A stretch of 5,894 bases of DNA from Candidatus Methanomethylicus sp. GTDB taxonomy: Archaea > Thermoproteota > Methanomethylicia > Methanomethylicales > Methanomethylicaceae. The notes under the pieces are model-generated. The model was not told where the DNA came from and did no database searches. It worked only from the letters and a program-made list of their open reading frames with translations. The stretch's first letter is position 1; the number at the start of each line of letters is the position of its first letter. The position numbers and the translations under genes were made by a program. The stretch covers positions 1 to 5,894 of the forward strand of contig JAJRAB010000011.1 in assembly GCA_028683025.1 (NCBI GenBank), written 5' to 3'. This document shows positions 5,551 through 5,894 of the stretch, piece after piece.

Positions 5551-5894
5551 TTGCCAATCGAATTCACCCACTTGCTCTCAGGTGTGATTGTCCTAGGAAT
5601 ATATTGGGCAGCGAAAAAGCCAGTCCCTTTAACTCTGCTAAGTGTGGGGCTTATTGCTTTCCTGCTTCCAGACCTGGACCATCTGCTTTATTGGGAGCCC
5701 TATATGGCAGGCCTTCTCTTCCCTCTGTCGTTGACAGACCTCTTTTCCGGCTTCAGCCTCCGCCATCCATCCTACCTCCATCTGTGGCTATTCCCTGCAG
5801 CCCTGATCTTAGCCGCGTTTCTAATGAGGCGGAGAGCGAATCCCTACTGGAAATATATTGCAATAGTGGCTGTTGGCTGGACTGTTCACTTGGC
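5551..5894 (+). CDS. YdjM/DUF457-like membrane protein, 3' end cut by the window
   Basis: The frame opens after TGA 5542-5544, and its first start codon is TTG 5551; it stays open to the right edge (114 codons seen). The start region reads PIEFTHLLSG, with H7 early as in the YdjM/DUF457 family of predicted membrane-bound metal-dependent hydrolases. LLPDLDHLL (38-46) is the signature acidic-His motif with D41, D43 and H44. RHPSYLH (71-77) and H113 supply further possible ligands. Hydrophobic segments lie near 9-20, 26-40, 76-92 and 101-114. The later starts (TTG at codon 8, GTG at codon 12) would lose H7, so TTG 5551 is preferred. A ribosome site is weak, which suits a leaderless or short-leader mRNA. 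The biochemical role of this family is poorly known; membrane lipid or envelope chemistry is possible. It belongs to a transcription unit separate from the glycan operon, as far as the spacer shows. Confidence 0.7.
   Translation, partial: MPIEFTHLLSGVIVLGIYWAAKKPVPLTLLSVGLIAFLLPDLDHLLYWEPYMAGLLFPLSLTDLFSGFSLRHPSYLHLWLFPAALILAAFLMRRRANPYWKYIAIVAVGWTVHL

Noticed and set aside
1..5894. CRISPR array, insertion sequence or integration site
   Set aside because: No regularly spaced repeats, no transposase or integrase motifs, and no long terminal inverted repeats were seen by eye.

Overview
The window looks archaeal, probably euryarchaeal. Three things point there: TATA boxes of the TTTATATA type in the spacers, Shine-Dalgarno sites of the GGTGA/GGAGG type, and frequent AGG (Arg) and ATA (Ile) codons at moderate GC. 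No rRNA or tRNA marker is present, so this is inference, and no lineage is named. Every credible gene lies on the plus strand.

Positions 3-3659 form a tight operon for cell-surface glycan work. It holds the 3' part of an HprK-like P-loop protein (open at the left edge), a soluble GT2 glycosyltransferase, and a large GT-C-type integral membrane protein. The GT-C stop and start codons share one base. Between the HprK-like gene and the GT2 gene lies a 20-codon reading frame. It starts with an ATGA overlap behind a GGTGA site and ends 2 bp before the GT2 start. It could be a translated micropeptide or leader, or the broken N-terminus of the GT2.

A 137-bp spacer (3660-3796) separates this block from a GT4 glycosyltransferase (3797-4978). 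The spacer contains a second tiny ORF, two mutually exclusive inverted repeats, and a TATA-like box placed to give a near-leaderless GT4 transcript. A plausible scheme is that the GT2 and GT4 enzymes build a lipid-linked glycan on the cytoplasmic side and the GT-C protein transfers a sugar or glycan outside. The HprK-like ATPase would have an unknown accessory or modifying role.

The right-hand part differs in kind. A 155-bp AT-rich spacer carries two identical TTTTATATA elements exactly 30 bp apart and a long 5'-UTR hairpin. It leads into a 113-residue zinc-ribbon protein of unknown function. A T-rich spacer and a perfect 13-bp palindrome come next, then the 5' part of a YdjM/DUF457-like membrane protein starting at TTG 5551 and cut by the right edge.

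No mobile element, CRISPR array, tRNA or rRNA was seen, and no gene-free stretch exceeds 300 bases. The least ordinary signals are the paired tiny ORFs, the three-strand spacer structure, the hairpin at the predicted 5' end of the zinc-ribbon mRNA, and changed motif residues in the HprK-like and GT2 proteins.
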